Of a DNA stretch of 64,000 nucleotides, positions 11,801 to 23,900 are shown in pieces. Each line of letters opens with the position of its first letter. Positions within the stretch are counted from its first letter, which is position 1. The position numbers and the translations under genes are program-made. The notes under the pieces were generated by a model. The model was given only the letters and a program-made list of their open reading frames with translations, made no database searches and was not told the DNA's origin. The stretch spans positions 588,501 through 652,500 of the forward strand of contig NC_033558.1 of the NCBI RefSeq assembly GCF_001680005.1. Reading direction: 5' to 3'. This stretch comes from Plasmodium coatneyi. Lineage: Eukaryota > Apicomplexa > Aconoidasida > Haemosporida > Plasmodiidae.

Positions 11801-12613
11801 ATTCCTTTTTCTCTTACCCATTTCTCCTCTATCCTTTTCTCTTCCTCCCTTTCCTTCCCTGCTTTTCTCATTTTTTCCATTTGGCAGAACCAACCAGCAT
11901 TTTTCATATTACCTTGGTCGGAAACCAACGGCTTCTTCTTCTCTATCCACTCTGTTATTGTTCCTCCAATTAATTTGGTTCCTATTGTTAAAGTATTTAA
12001 GTCCATCCATGCACACTTATTGAAGCTGCTCTGAACTTCAAATGCTTCCCTCTGGAGTTCTGTTACTTCATATGCATATTTCATAAATTTCTCAAACCGA
12101 CAATAAGTACCTAATAATTTGAACATGGTTACCATTCCTACCATACACCTGAAAAATGCTTGCTCATTTTCTGTATCTGCGTCACTCACTTCTGCTTTCC
12201 CTTCTGTTCGTAACCCATGCATAAAATAAAACACCTTCATTAAAGCTTTACATATTCCTTTTTCTAATCCATGGATGTTAACTCCTTTTTCCTTTCCCAT
12301 TTCATCCTCACAGAATCCTTTTAATATTTGGTCCCCATCCTGCTGCAACAATCTAATCAACTCCTGCCACACTCCGTTCATATCATCCCATATTTTTTCC
12401 TAAAGATATAGAACAAAGAAAGAGTACATCTATGCATGCAGCTTCCCTAGCCTTTGTCCTTCCAGCTTTCAGGATACACATATTCTAGCATCTCATGTAA
12501 AATTAACTCATTCATTATTCTAAATTTATTATTATTACAAATCCTTCCTGGCTGTTTATATTTCTCTTCTGTATCCATCTTACTAATACGTTTGTAAATT
12601 CCTTATGTGCCAT
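8845..12613 (-). CDS. SICAvar-A, short SICAvar, five exons
   Basis: Minus-strand exons: 12539-12613 (25 codons, MAHKEFTNVLVRW...), 11509-12399 (297 codons), 10173-11385 (1213 nt, ends phase 1), 9649-10037 (389 nt) and 8845-9294 (149 codons plus TAG). Phases close throughout, giving about 1005 residues. Exon 2 resembles exon 3 of SICAvar-B (…LGGKLIGKTIGEW… against …IGTKLIGGTITEW…). Exon 3 ends in a Pro/Thr-rich stretch. Exon 4 carries the conserved transmembrane segment (LLTPYLPTIPVLMGISITT). Exon 5 is the family's cytoplasmic domain with GRRTIIDIHLEVLNECQKGD and EDFFEILVQEFMGS. There are no CTFWN cysteine-rich modules, so it resembles the shorter type II SICAvar class. The exon 2 donor (GTACGG) is the weakest junction. 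The role, a variant antigen on the infected red cell, is family knowledge. Confidence 0.88.
9519..9590 (+). repeat. T11C homopolymer array in the SICAvar-A last intron
   Basis: A regular array of long T runs separated by single C residues, lying in the intron 9295-9648 between the transmembrane and cytoplasmic exons. On the coding strand it is A-rich, and it produces a false polylysine extension of the exon 4 frame. Nearby at about 9390-9411 is a CCCTAAAATGCGAAATCCTA unit that is repeated in the equivalent SICAvar-B intron. Confidence 0.8.
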
Positions 12614-13729
12614 GATGATTATATTATTGTAATGTACACTTTTAGAAACCCTGGGAGTATTACGTTCCTACCAATTTCTCATAATATCCAAATTATTCTA
12701 TTCCTTACTATTATTGTTCACCCATCAACAGTAGCACAATGCCTTCCCTTCTTTCCACTTTATTCTTCGGGGTTCCATTCTTCCCTTTTTCTTCTTATAT
12801 TCCTTTCTTAAGGAAAAAAAGAAAGAAAGAAAAAACCTCCTTACAACTCTATTCTTTTTTCTTCTTTCTCTTTACATTTATTTGTAAATTCTTTCTTCAT
12901 AAAAAAAGAAAAGAAAAGCAATCTTTCTCCCTTCCCCTCTCTTTTGCTTCGCATTCTTCGAAGAAAAAAAGAAACAACCTTCCCTTCCCTCTTCCTATAC
13001 ATTCCACTCATATACCTTCCTTACATTCCTTTTAAAAGGAAGAAAAAGAAAAAATTACTCACCTTTCCTATACATTTACATTCTTCTTTTTCTTCCTTTT
13101 AAAAAGAATGTAAGGAAGATATATGAGTGGAATGTATAGGAAGAGGGAAGGGAAGGTTGTTTCTTTTTTTCTTCGAAGAATGCGAAGCAAAAGAGAGGGG
13201 AAGGGAGAAAGATTGCTTTTCTTTTCTTTTTTTATGAAGAAAGAGAAAAGCACAAAATTGGAGAAAAGGAAAAGTGAAAAAAAAAGAACTAAAAGGAGGA
13301 AATAGAAAGATCCTTCCTTGAGAACGCGTAAAGCCTGCGCAGAGGGCCACCCAGCTCAAAAAGGGAAACATCTAACTGGGAACAAAATGTTCCCTCTTTT
13401 AAGCTACTCTTTGGTGACCATGGAAGCCCCCTATATTTCACTCACCCCCCAAGCGGACAAAAGAGACAAAGAAGTAGCAGGTACAAGAGCAAATCAAGAT
13501 TATAAAGAAAATAAAGAAAAAAAAACAAGGAAAAACTAACACAAAACTTCACAACATTCACACTCGCATAAAGAAGGAAAAAAAAAAATTTTATATAAAA
13601 AAAAAAGGAACAAAGGGAAGGAAGAATAAGCCATTGTAACCTTGTACACTATATATGAACTGTGTGCGTAGTGTTATTTACGCCTTCCTTCCTCCAGGGG
13701 GGGGAACATTAAACATTTAATGGTTCATA
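12614..13729. other. SICAvar-A 5' region / kir3 3' flank
   Basis: A 1.1-kb spacer that must contain the SICAvar-A promoter. It is dominated by a long inverted repeat (12891-13243). From 13318 to 13540 there is an A-rich stretch with a short open frame on the plus strand (MRTRKACAEGHPAQ...) that I regard as non-coding. Nothing else could be supported. Confidence 0.6.
12891..13243. repeat. Long near-perfect inverted repeat upstream of SICAvar-A
   Basis: The left arm (about 12891-13058) and right arm (about 13081-13243) are reverse complements with few mismatches, separated by roughly 20-30 bases. Both arms contain the word GAAACAACCTTCCCTTCCCT. The same pseudo-peptide appears when either arm is translated outward. 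The inner edge of the repeat lies about 470 bases upstream of the SICAvar-A start. Transcripts crossing it would fold into a long hairpin, and the DNA could extrude a cruciform. Confidence 0.85.
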
Positions 13730-15156
13730 TCACATGCTGTGATAAGCTATATTATTTCTTCTTTCATTCGTCCTTTGATACTGTGCCCCTTTATTTCTCA
13801 GTCGACCATGTTGCCCACCATTATATATAGTAGATGCAGCATCTGTTGTAGATGTTGACAAGTCTCCTATTGTTGAAGCTATTGTGGAAGGTGCTATTGT
13901 TGTTGAACAGTCTATTGTTGAGCTGCCCTCGGTGGAGGCATCAAAGTGACGATCATTGGTTGATCTTCCCTTTCTTCTTCCATTTCCTCTGTTCCTTCCT
14001 CCTGCTTTATTCTTTCTAAAGGAGTCATTTATCCAAGAAGGTAAAAGATTGTACTGGAAGAAAAGAAAGGAAGGAAAAGAGGGGGGGAAGGAAGGATGGA
14101 TGTAAATATGTCTACATACATATATACATATGTATGTAGGCATATTTCAAGTACATAGTGGTTTTGGTGATGGTTTCGGTGGTAATTATTACTTTATATA
14201 AAAAGAAAGAAATTAAAGCCATTCCCGTCATAGGCAGTATAGTGGACACTGCGGCAATACTCCCGGAGGACGTCGATTCCGTGGTGGGTAACGAATCCCA
14301 TACAGGACCGGATATTTCCTGTGGTGCCCGACTCCCCGGGTTGACACGGTAGTGCCCTTCTATTGCTTTATGCTCTTCTCTAGTTTCTGTATTACACCCC
14401 TTTTTTAATAGATCCCTGTACTCCTGATCATTGGACCAGCTTCTGAAGTCTTGACAATATTGTTCACTATTTTCTTCATTACAGTGTGCATCCACAGCCT
14501 CATATGCTACAAAAATTTCTCTCAGGTAACTCTTACACTCCTCATCACAGTAGAAATGACTGGTCTCTAAATGGTGCTTCATAGTGTGATAGTTTCGATA
14601 GTACTCATATACTATTTTCATTGCATTGAAAATGGTTTGGTCAATGTTATGTTCATATATAATTCCACAAGTCTTTTTTCCAGTAGGACCCTTGAGCTCA
14701 TTATAAATGGCCTGCATGGTTTCTTCCCATGAATTTTTTCCTAAATTGGCATACACCTTTTCCCCAATCCAATAATATAAAAAGCGGCAGGGTTCATCAT
14801 CATGGGACGAAATACTATTCTTTTTCCAGGATGCATAGCACCATGCTTCCATAGTTTTACTGGCATAATCCTTAGTTTTTTGATTCGTCCATAACTTCTC
14901 TCCTATGCTCTCCCCAAAATTATCATCGCTTATGCGATTGCAGCGATCTGTGTGGTCATTAAATTCCTCATAATATTGCTGTTTTGAAGGTAGGACGCTG
15001 TCCAAAAATTCCTTCTATAAAAATAAATAATCGGAATATATGTGTACTTTTACTTTTTATTGCGGCACACATACAATATTGTATGAATGATGTGCACGTA
15101 TTCATTTTGCACATGGAGAAACATACCTTTAGTGGTGTATATGCCGCCGTTGTCAT
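13730..15156 (-). CDS. KIR variant antigen 3 (PIR superfamily), three exons
   Basis: Minus-strand exons: 15127-15156 (10 codons, MTTAAYTPLK), 14193-15014 (274 codons) and 13730-14053 (107 codons plus TGA), all phase 0. The predicted protein has 391 residues. Exon 2 starts KEFLDSVLPS and has the PIR motif PCRFLYYWIGEKVYANLGK. It contains paired cysteines (FYCDEECKSYL) and ends in a hydrophobic segment closing on FFLYK. Exon 3 begins YNLLPSWIND and is a basic, Thr/Ser-rich tail ending AYHSM. Layout, motif style and tail resemble kir1. It stands head to head with kir4 across 3.6 kb that contains a long inverted repeat. It is presumed to be an exported variant antigen. The gene model is firm because all junctions are in phase with consensus GT/AG. 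Confidence 0.9.
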
Positions 15157-18100
15157 TGATTATATGTGCACTTTTATGTATATACCGAATAAGTTTATGC
15201 TGAATTTATTTCTCATGCACCTATGCGAAATATATATATGTGTTTAAACACTCCAGTCATTCAATAATGCTTGAGAATGAGTACATATGTTAAATTTGTA
15301 ATTCCTCCGTGGCGCATATGTTCTTATATATGTAATACACTTATAAGAAGGTTGCCTCTTATTCATTCGTGCAGAATATAAATATATGTAAGGAATATCT
15401 CACCCCCTTTCTATGATTATGAATGAACATAAATATATATAATGAACAATTATTTGTAATAAACAAATATTTATCCAAAATTAATTATTAACACATGTAA
15501 TTAAGGCATAAAAATAAGAATAAGTCCGATACAATGGTAGCAATGTAAAAGGGGGAAGGGAAAGAATCACCGTGTTCCTAATATACATTCCTAATATATA
15601 TATACTTCCTTCTTTTTTTTTCTTGCTTCCTTTTGAGCAGGGTGAAAAATTTTGAGCGTGTGCTATTAATTTGTGCTCACAGATGATTAGAAACTGCTAA
15701 TGCACATATTGCACAGTTTATATACACAGAGCATTATTCCCTCTTAATTGTACATACTGCTCAATTTTGAAGTAAGGAACGGACACTTATAAAATAATTA
15801 ATAATAGGAATAATATGATGCGAATACATTACATCCGTTATGTATCAGAAAAAAAAAGAAGTACAAAAAAGAAAAAGAATGACAAGTTCACACACATATT
15901 TCTATAAGAATAAGGAACAACGCACACACACACACGCCTCCTTCCTTCGACCCTTTGACCCTTCCTTCCATTGCTTATACATTCCATTTATTTGGATTTT
16001 TGTGATTTTTGTGAATACATATATATATGATGTGTATTATAATAATAATAATAGGAAGTACACCGCATTTGGATCATTACCATTATTATCACCATCATTA
16101 TTATTATGACCAAATGAGGTGTACGTCCTATTATTATTATAATACACATCATATATATATGTATTCACAAAAATCACAAAAATCCAAATAAATGGAATGT
16201 ATAAGGAATGGAAGGAAGGGTCGAAGGGTCGAAGGAAGGAGGCGTGTGTGTGTGTGCGTTGTTCCACAATGTTCTGTGTATTGTGTACCTTCCCCTTCCT
16301 TGATGAGGTACGATTAAACCAGTTCAGGTATAAGAAATATAAAGAAATAAAAAGTAAGCGGAATTTTCTTATATTCTGGTCACTCCTTCTGTGTAACATA
16401 ATATAGTCGAAATACCGAAATTATTTTTTCACGCGCGCATAATAATATTATACATATGTATGACTATGGATAAAGTAATCTATAGAGCATTTTACAGGAG
16501 GAAAATTTAAAACTTTGAAGTCAATGAATAATGCAGGAATGAAGTACAATAATGAAGGAATTAAGTGTAAGGATTACACCTTGTTTCCTCCCCCTCCTTT
16601 AAATTGTAATTTTACATAGTATTCTTTAATAGGTTTGCATTATGGTTATATGAAGTTCGTGATGGTTGTAGAAATGGTTGTTCCGATGTTATTCGGGAAC
16701 CCCCACTAGGGGTACAATAAGTACGTACTAATTTTACCCATGCGGTAATATATACGTATAGTGGGGAACCCTAATTCTTATATGTGAACCTTCCGATAAT
16801 ACCCCGCCTTACCGTGACCGTAATTAAAATGACAGAAATCTTTAAGGACAATATGTCCATTCCATTCCCCTTCTTATAACATACAAATTAATTTTACCCC
16901 TCCATATATAAAGAATAGAAGAGGGAGAACCATTATAACAATATCAATAAATAATTCCGTTCATGAAATGAAAAGGGGAAATATGTGCCTCCGTATCTGT
17001 GTGAGGTGTGAACAATGTAGCAGAACTATAGGATCGTGCATTCCTCAGTTCTATAGCGGAATAAGTGGTTATATGTCTCTTTTTACCATGAGGGATCTAT
17101 AGGAGTATACCGAAATTTCAGAGTGTAGGGAAGGACAAATACAAAACTATAGGGTGCGTCCAAGTCCATCCTCCTCAGCAAAGTCACAACCCAACTGTGA
17201 AACCGTCCGCTAGAGTTGTGCAATGCACATTTTCTCAAGTCCACACATATATGTAGAATGTGCGATGAATATGTATATCGGTCAACAATTATTCTATATA
17301 ACGCACTATAACATTTTTTTCATGTGTTGAAATTCTTATGATACACTCCTTTAGGTGTACATATATATATATATATATGTAGGTTCGGCGAATACATCCA
17401 TTTATTGTATTATGCGTCCTACACACACAGAGGGGGAGTGCCGATCATAATATGAAATCCTTGAATTTAGGTCGTCCCGCTTTACTTACACTTCCCATAC
17501 CCTTCCTATATCATATAAGCTTGATAAAAATGGAAAAAAAGGGTGGTGCTGGTGCATGTGAACAGGAATTACGGTGTTATAAGTGCACTTTTATTCATAG
17601 CGTATCACATTTTACATTGTGGCATACCATACTATATTGTAACCTGGCAAACATAGTTGCGCATGTTGGAGGAGGGGCGTGATGATAACGTTTTTTTTTT
17701 TTTTTTTTTTTTTTTTTCCCTTTTAATTTTGTCCCTCTCTTATTTGCATACGTCGTCCATATATGTGTACATATATATGTAGTTACATATGTATATATGT
17801 AATACATACATATATGTATGTATAGATGCACCTCAACTGAGTACATAGAATGTACACATATTAAAGAAAAAATTGCACGAATGAGCACTTATTGGCATGA
17901 ATGTACATAACGGAAAGTAAAAAAAAAAAAATTTTATATCCTGTCCTAAGCATTCAAAAAGGTCGGGGGGATGGAAGAATTCATTATTGCTCCTGAGCAA
18001 TCATAAACAAGGAAAGAAAGAAAGAGGGAGGAGTACGGTACAGAGACCACTATTATTATTTTGAACATGTGTGAACATTTTTTCTTATTTTTTGTTTTTT

Positions 18101-18744
18101 CCCTATATAACGAATGTAATTCCTTATATTATACTCCCTCTCACTTATATGTACTTCATAAATATAAATTTCACCCCACCAAATATTGAGCAATATTTGT
18201 ACAATTAGGAAGGATATAGTGGGATACATACTCTGTACATGTATGATCTGTGCACTATACCTGTATATATGTGAGCACTCTTTTAATATAATCCTTAGCA
18301 TATAAGTTTAAAGCACAAATTCATAAGTCAAACTAAAATTTTCTGTTTACGGGAAGAATTACACTCCTATGTGTACTCAATAAATAATGGATGGTACAAA
18401 TAATGATAATAATGCTTCCAATAATCACATGCACAGTATACAATAATATAACATAGGCAAATAAGGAGTTCACATAGGAAGCTTAGTGTACACTTTTTCT
18501 TCTATTTTACAACTTCAGCATATTTTCTCTTATTTCTGCCTAATTTATACATATGTAATGATTTTTATACATATATAAGAAGAAGATTAGAGGTACATGA
18601 AAAGTTGAACAGTGTATAGTATAAAAGAAAAAGAGAAATCTGGTACTTACAGTCATGTAACAACAGGAGAGTTTACACATTTATTCTAAATAAGTGATTA
18701 GTTTTTAAGATATGTTATATACGAAAAATATACATACATAAAAA
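15157..18744. other. kir3-kir4 bidirectional intergenic region
   Basis: A 3.6-kb spacer that must carry both divergent promoters. It contains the inverted repeat at 15913-16265. Two stretches match the kir1-kir2 spacer: 16438-16520 with 3421-3510, and 17271-17540 with 4733-4960. TATATG-rich runs and a long poly-T (about 17691-17717) are also present. I found no exon structure here and no equivalent of the orphan frame at 4341-4541. Confidence 0.6.
15913..16265. repeat. Long near-perfect inverted repeat between kir3 and kir4
   Basis: The left arm (about 15913-16072) and right arm (about 16110-16265) are reverse complements with only a few mismatches. They include a CACACACA run, a CCTTCCTTCGACCC run, a TTTTTGTGATTTTTGTGAA word and a TATATATATGATGTG word. 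The spacer of about 37 bases is itself made of ATT/AAT repeats and partly self-complementary. It lies about 0.8 kb upstream of kir3 and 2.5 kb upstream of kir4. Confidence 0.88.
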
Positions 18745-20401
18745 ATGCCAGAGGTTTGTAAGAAAAATACTGAAGAAAGGAAGGGGAGGAAGGTAACCCT
18801 TCCCTTCCCCTTCCTCCTTTGTACTACCAATGAACATAAACTATGCACATAGTGTACATATAAAATTTTATACGCTGTACAGTGAGAATGCAAGAATACA
18901 TGTATTTTGTAAATTACACTTATAGAAACTGAATGAAAAGAGTTTACCATCAAAGAAAGAGTTCTATGATGCATTCAACGATGCTACTGACTACAAATGT
19001 TGTCCTGGTAAGGACAAACCCCAGGAGCAAGATCAATTGAAGAGTGAATTAAATGGTTATACCGGACTTGATAATCAGGAGGGGCCTATCACGAAGGCCT
19101 ATTGTTACGCATGTAAGGATAATGGATGTTTAAGCTCCACAGGTGCACATTGTACTTTCTTCTACTTCTGGGTGGGAAATATATTCTTCCGGAATTCGGA
19201 TTCTAAAGAATTTTCGGAATTCATGGGAAAAATTTACAGTGCCCTGGAAAATATCTTTTATGGATATAAATGTAGTGTAAATTACCAGAAGGTTAACAAA
19301 CTCGTATTCGGTTTAATGAAGAAGTTATATGATTTCCAGTATGACTACGGAACTATAAAAGAACAGGTACAGATTTGTAAAGAGTCCTGCGATGAAACAT
19401 ATTCCGCCTACCTCAACAAAGTTGATGCAGCATATAATGTTCTTAATGGACTCTGTACGCTGTACTACAATGATAATAAGTGGTGCAAAGAATTTTGGGC
19501 AGAATATAGAATGCTCCTTCAACAGAAACTGTCAGAATTACAATCTATATTAAATCCTAAAGAGGAAGCTACTGAGGACGACGATATGTCACCTTTCTGT
19601 CTGAACGCACAATTAGCAGCCTCCAGAATCGACGAAGCTGTTCGTCAAGCCACCACCACCACAGCTTTTTCTTCTATCATTGGCACCTTAGCAGCAACCG
19701 TTTTCCCTTTTGTGCTATATAAGGTAACAATTACAGCAAAAATTGAAATATTTTACAATATTATTAATATACACCCTTCCTCCTCCTTAGAACCCTTCGT
19801 TTGTTCCTTCCTTAGTTCCCTTCCTTTCTTCCTCCTCCTTAGACCCCCTTTCTTTCGTTCCTTCCTTCCTTATACCATACTTTCTTCTCCTTAGATCCTC
19901 CTTCCATCCCTCCTTACACCTCTTCCTTCCTTCTCCTTAGATCTCTTCCTTCCCTCCACCCATAAGACCCCTTCCTTCCTTCCTCCTCCTTAGATCCTCC
20001 TTTCCTTCCCTCCTCCTTAGACCCTCCTTCCTCCTTCTTACTGGTCCCTTTGCGTCCTTCTCCTTAGTCCCGCTTTCCTTCCTTAGACCTTTACCCTTTT
20101 ATCCCTTTCTTCCCTTCAGTATAAACCATGGTCTTCTTGGTTTGGTAACAATTCTTCTGGAGGAAGGAGCAACAGAAGAGGAAGAAGATCAACTGGACAG
20201 AACTTTGATGCATCCACAGAAGACAACTTAACAGAATATTCAACGGACACTTCCACAACAATAGGTCCAACGGAACATTCCACAGTACGTTCCTCTGCTG
20301 CCGCATACGCAAGACAGCTTACCAGAAGAAGAGAAGGAAAAGCAGGAGCGAATTATAGTACGCCAGGTCACCGGAACAATGTAGGTTACAGGCGTATGTA
20401 A
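18745..20401 (+). CDS. KIR variant antigen 4 (PIR superfamily), three exons
   Basis: Exons: 18745-18792 (16 codons, MPEVCKKNTEERKGRK), 18926-19723 (266 codons) and 20120-20401 (93 codons plus TAA), all phase 0. The predicted protein has 375 residues. Exon 2 contains HCTFFYFWVGNIFF and LCTLYYNDNKWCKEFW and closes with a hydrophobic stretch ending VLYK. Exon 3 begins YKPWSSWFGNNSSGG, is strongly basic at first (RSNRRGRRS), then Thr/Ser-rich, ending GYRRM. The close match of exon 2 and exon 3 starts to kir2 marks the same subtype. Intron 2 (19724-20119) is a CTTCCTTCC/TCCTTAGACC repeat. Exon 1 is longer than in the other three and less certain. Its donor GTAACC and phase fit, and no better ATG was found at the expected distance. 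Confidence 0.87.
19775..20110 (+). repeat. Pyrimidine-rich tandem repeat in kir4 intron 2
   Basis: Degenerate copies of a roughly 20-25-bp unit built on CTTCCTTCCTCCTTAGACCC fill the intron between the transmembrane and cytoplasmic exons. It differs in sequence from the kir2 intron minisatellite but has the same strand bias (pyrimidines on the coding strand) and the same position. Confidence 0.8.
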
Positions 20402-20950
20402 CACTCATTAGAATGTAACACCTGGAGTGTAAAAGTTATAAGGGAAATGTTTCCTTCCCTTCCCATCCCCTTCCCTTCGGATGAAGGGAGGAAGGGAACA
20501 TAAATAACACCACGCATAGTTTATATATACAGTGTAAGAAGCAGAATTACTTTTAACTTTTTTTGGACAAATTTCTGTAACAAATTTATTAGGGCATTTT
20601 TTTTTTTTGATTCCTTTCTTTTTTTCTCTTTACTTTTTTTTTTGCACAATGGGTGAGACGTTTGCGAGGCCTCCCAATTTATAACACATTCCTAACATCC
20701 ATAATTGGACTTTAACAGGAAAAAAAGAAAATTATTAAAACAAAAAAAATTTAATGAGCATATTTTAGATCTTCCGTGGAAAAAATTACCAACAAGTCAA
20801 AATAAAGTGAAAATTTTTTTCCTTTTTCACTTATGTTGTTTACACATAAACAAATACTTTTATACAATACAAAAAAGAGAAAATATAAAAAAAAAATTAA
20901 AGAGCGGTGTTAACTTCGTAACATATATGTATGCGGACCCGCTTTTTAGC
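20402..20950. other. kir4 3' flank and edge of island 1
   Basis: Begins with the kir 3' flank shared with kir2 (ACATAAATAACACC, GTAAGAAGCA) and continues to the shared block at 20741-20850. It then ends abruptly at the stop codon of a conserved core gene at 20951. No coding sequence was seen. Confidence 0.7.
20741..20850 (+). repeat. Shared variant-gene 3' block, copy 2
   Basis: Related to 8421-8530 and 32441-32550 (AATGAGCATATTTTAGAT, then CAAAATAAAGTGAAAA and poly-T). At the other two sites a SICAvar 3' end lies just to the right. Here the conserved gene ending at 20951 takes that place, which marks an island edge. Confidence 0.65.
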
Positions 20951-23900
20951 TCAACGTCCCCGGGATTTTCTTGCTTGAGTGGACGGATGATACATATGTG
21001 TGCATGATTCGGTTTTCGATCTGCGTGACGAGGGGAACGAAATGAGATCGTTACATATAGGGGCGACGTCTTCATGTACAATGAGCATGAAGTACTTTAT
21101 GAAAAACGATGGTCCCATTTTCCATGAGCAACTACGTTGAAGGTTGTCCTCCCTACACATTTCACGAGAGCTAACTACCGATTGGTGCGCCAGTTCGATA
21201 TTCTGGAGACTCAGGTCAGCGTACAGAAAAGGGGCCTGTCCACAGGGAAGGAAACAAAAAAAAAAAAAAAAAAAGACGAGCATTTTTGCACCTAGAATTT
21301 CATAGGTATGGTTTCACATATGCGCTCATTTTCACCAAGAAGATGTATCATGCTGGCCTGTAGGACTTCGATGCATTCCCTCCCCTTACGGACGAAAGGA
21401 GCAACAGGAAGGAGAGAAACTGGGAGTTAATCAGGCTCAAGTTCTAAGTGGAAAAAAGAAAAAGAAAAATGAGAGGAGGTTCCACATAAATGTATATACG
21501 TCTGAGTGTGCGTAGGTGTATGTTGGGGTGGACGCATTGGGGTTCACGTCCACGCCCTTCCTATGCACCAAAGCAATGAACCGAATGGAGAGACCACCTT
21601 GCAGCACCCCCGCGGAACGCGCACATAACCACCTCATCACACCAAGGTTCATCACTTCCCGCTCCCTGTGAATATGTTTCCCCCCAATAAACGACCCACC
21701 CAACGGAACGCTTACCTTCAGTAGGAGTGACGCAAATGCTGACGCGCAGGTGTACATGAGCATTTGTACGTAGTCCCCCTCTCGGTCTCGATAAAATAAC
21801 TTGTTCTGTTTGTTCTTCCGAACCAGATGTGCCAGGTAGAGTCCGGTCTGCGCGCGGGTGCCGTCACCTTTGTTAGAAATGTTGCCGTACTGCAAGATGC
21901 GTTGCAAGTCGCTTTGCAAGTCGCTTTGCAAGTCGCTTTGCAAGTCGCGTTTGCAGCAAAGATGGTTGCCCCTTTGCATCCGCGTCGGAGCAAACACTAC
22001 ACTTACACTTAAAAGGGAGGGTAGAAAAAGGTCGCTCTCCTGCGGAGTTCATGGAAGAGCCGTGAAACGGGCAATCGGTATGAATGTGAAATCGGTGCGA
22101 ATGTGCAATCGGTGGGAACGTCCACTCAATCCGGTGCTCCCCCTACGAAGAGTTGGAGGGGAGGCTCTCCGCACGAGAGTCAAACCTGGTAAAAGGAAAG
22201 CGCCAGAGTGGCTATTCCGTTGGCCCCGAGGAGGAAGACACCCTGTGGGGTGAAAAAGGCAAACAATTGAGGACAAAATGGGCGCAAACATACACGGTAT
22301 AGGGCGTTGTGGCAAACTGCGGCACTCTCCAGCAGAACAACTCCCGTCGTCGTTCGCCACCTGGCCATCTCGCGCATTGGCTCCCTAGCCTTACCACCGA
22401 ATTGTTATACTTGAAGAGGGCCCCATACAACACGCAGCAGAAAAAAAAAAAAAAGAAAATGACTAGGGATTCGATGGGGACCTACATAGGAGGAGGGCGT
22501 GGTGGTGATCGAAATGAAAGACTTCCACAGTGTTGTCTCAGCGGAAGCAAACAAAAAAAAAAAAAAAAAAAAAAAGTGAAGTGGTACTATAAAATCATGA
22601 ACTCCCCTCCGAGTGCACATACCGAAATGACGTCGTTCTGAAGGTTCAGGTAGACTAGCAGGTGCCCGAAGTAAAGTATCTGCCAAAATAAAAAAAAAAG
22701 ACACGCGTGTGGTGGGAGAGGTTCAGCGGGGCAGACGCGAAACGGACTGAACCGTCCCGTCTGCATCGTCCGAATTCGCCTTACGTTTATCAACAAAAAG
22801 GAGCACACGGAGAAGAAAATCCTGCGACCCGCATGGGAAAGGAAAAGGTTAACGTGGGGCACAATAAAGGGTAGTCATATTTTTCACGCTCAACGAAGCG
22901 GCACAGGAAGCTGCGACATCTTACTGAGGAATTATTTCGTTCAGCATGGAGGGGTTCAGTTCTTCATCTGCCGTGAGGAGGTGCATAGGAAAGGTGAGCA
23001 GGCTCGACTAGACGCTTCGCCAATACACAAATGTAGCCACTAGCGAGAGGGAGGCGTTTCTCGAGTTGCAAAGGGGAACAACACATAAAGCGTGCTACAC
23101 ATGAATGAGAGAGAAAAAAAAAAAAAAACCTACTGATTAGCTCCTCGTTTGTTATTCGCCTAATAAAGCGGAAACAGCTGTACCTGCAAAGTGGGCGTAC
23201 ATGGGGGAAACTGTCTCACTGCGGCGAAGCAACGACGAATTGGTGACGATTGACACGTTCCCATCTAAATGGCAACCCCCCCAAAGGAAGAGACTCCCCC
23301 TCCCCCCTGTATGTGTTTCCTTACCAACTCATGCAAAAGAAAAAATAAATGATAAAAAAACCAAAGAAGAGAACCTGCACATAAGGAATGCACGTGTTTG
23401 TGTAAGCACTCCGACTCATTTTCACACTTGCATCTGTTAATCAAACGTCTGGACAGGAGCTCACGGCTCCATGTAGCTCTAAACACTCTCACCAGAAACA
23501 CCAAACTGGGTGAGAAATGAAAGGTATTTTTGACACTGAGGAGGAAGAAGAAGCACAAATGCGATAGCTTGACTAGCGAAATGGCATAGTTATTAAAGAC
23601 GAAGATGTCCTTCCCATCATTCGGTGTCCGCTCTGCGATTAGGTTTTCTTGTAGCTGCAAGGGTTTTTTTAGGGGGTAGAAAATGGACCACATGCATTGC
23701 AGGTGAGCTGTTCGGGTGCGCGAGAAGGAGAGTTAACACGTGGACAACCAGTCTTCCCCACAACACAATAATACATAGAGAGAAAATCATTCAGAGTAAT
23801 TTTTCCTCTCCTTTCCCTTTTCATTAACCAAAGACATGCACCATTAACATCCTGGCGATGCTGGAGGAAGGTCGGGTCATGCACTAATTACGAATCGCTT

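Noticed and set aside
12739..13371. Two opposite ORFs with the same Phe/Ser/Leu-rich peptide
   Set aside because: They are the two arms of an inverted repeat read outward, not genes.
16037..16399. 120-codon minus-strand ORF
   Set aside because: Spans the right arm of the kir3-kir4 palindrome; its peptide is mirrored at 15840-16109. Non-coding.
939..20401. Host CD99-like mimicry peptides in the KIR ectodomains
   Set aside because: Reported for some P. knowlesi KIR proteins, but I could not see a convincing match in these four by eye. It would need an alignment search.
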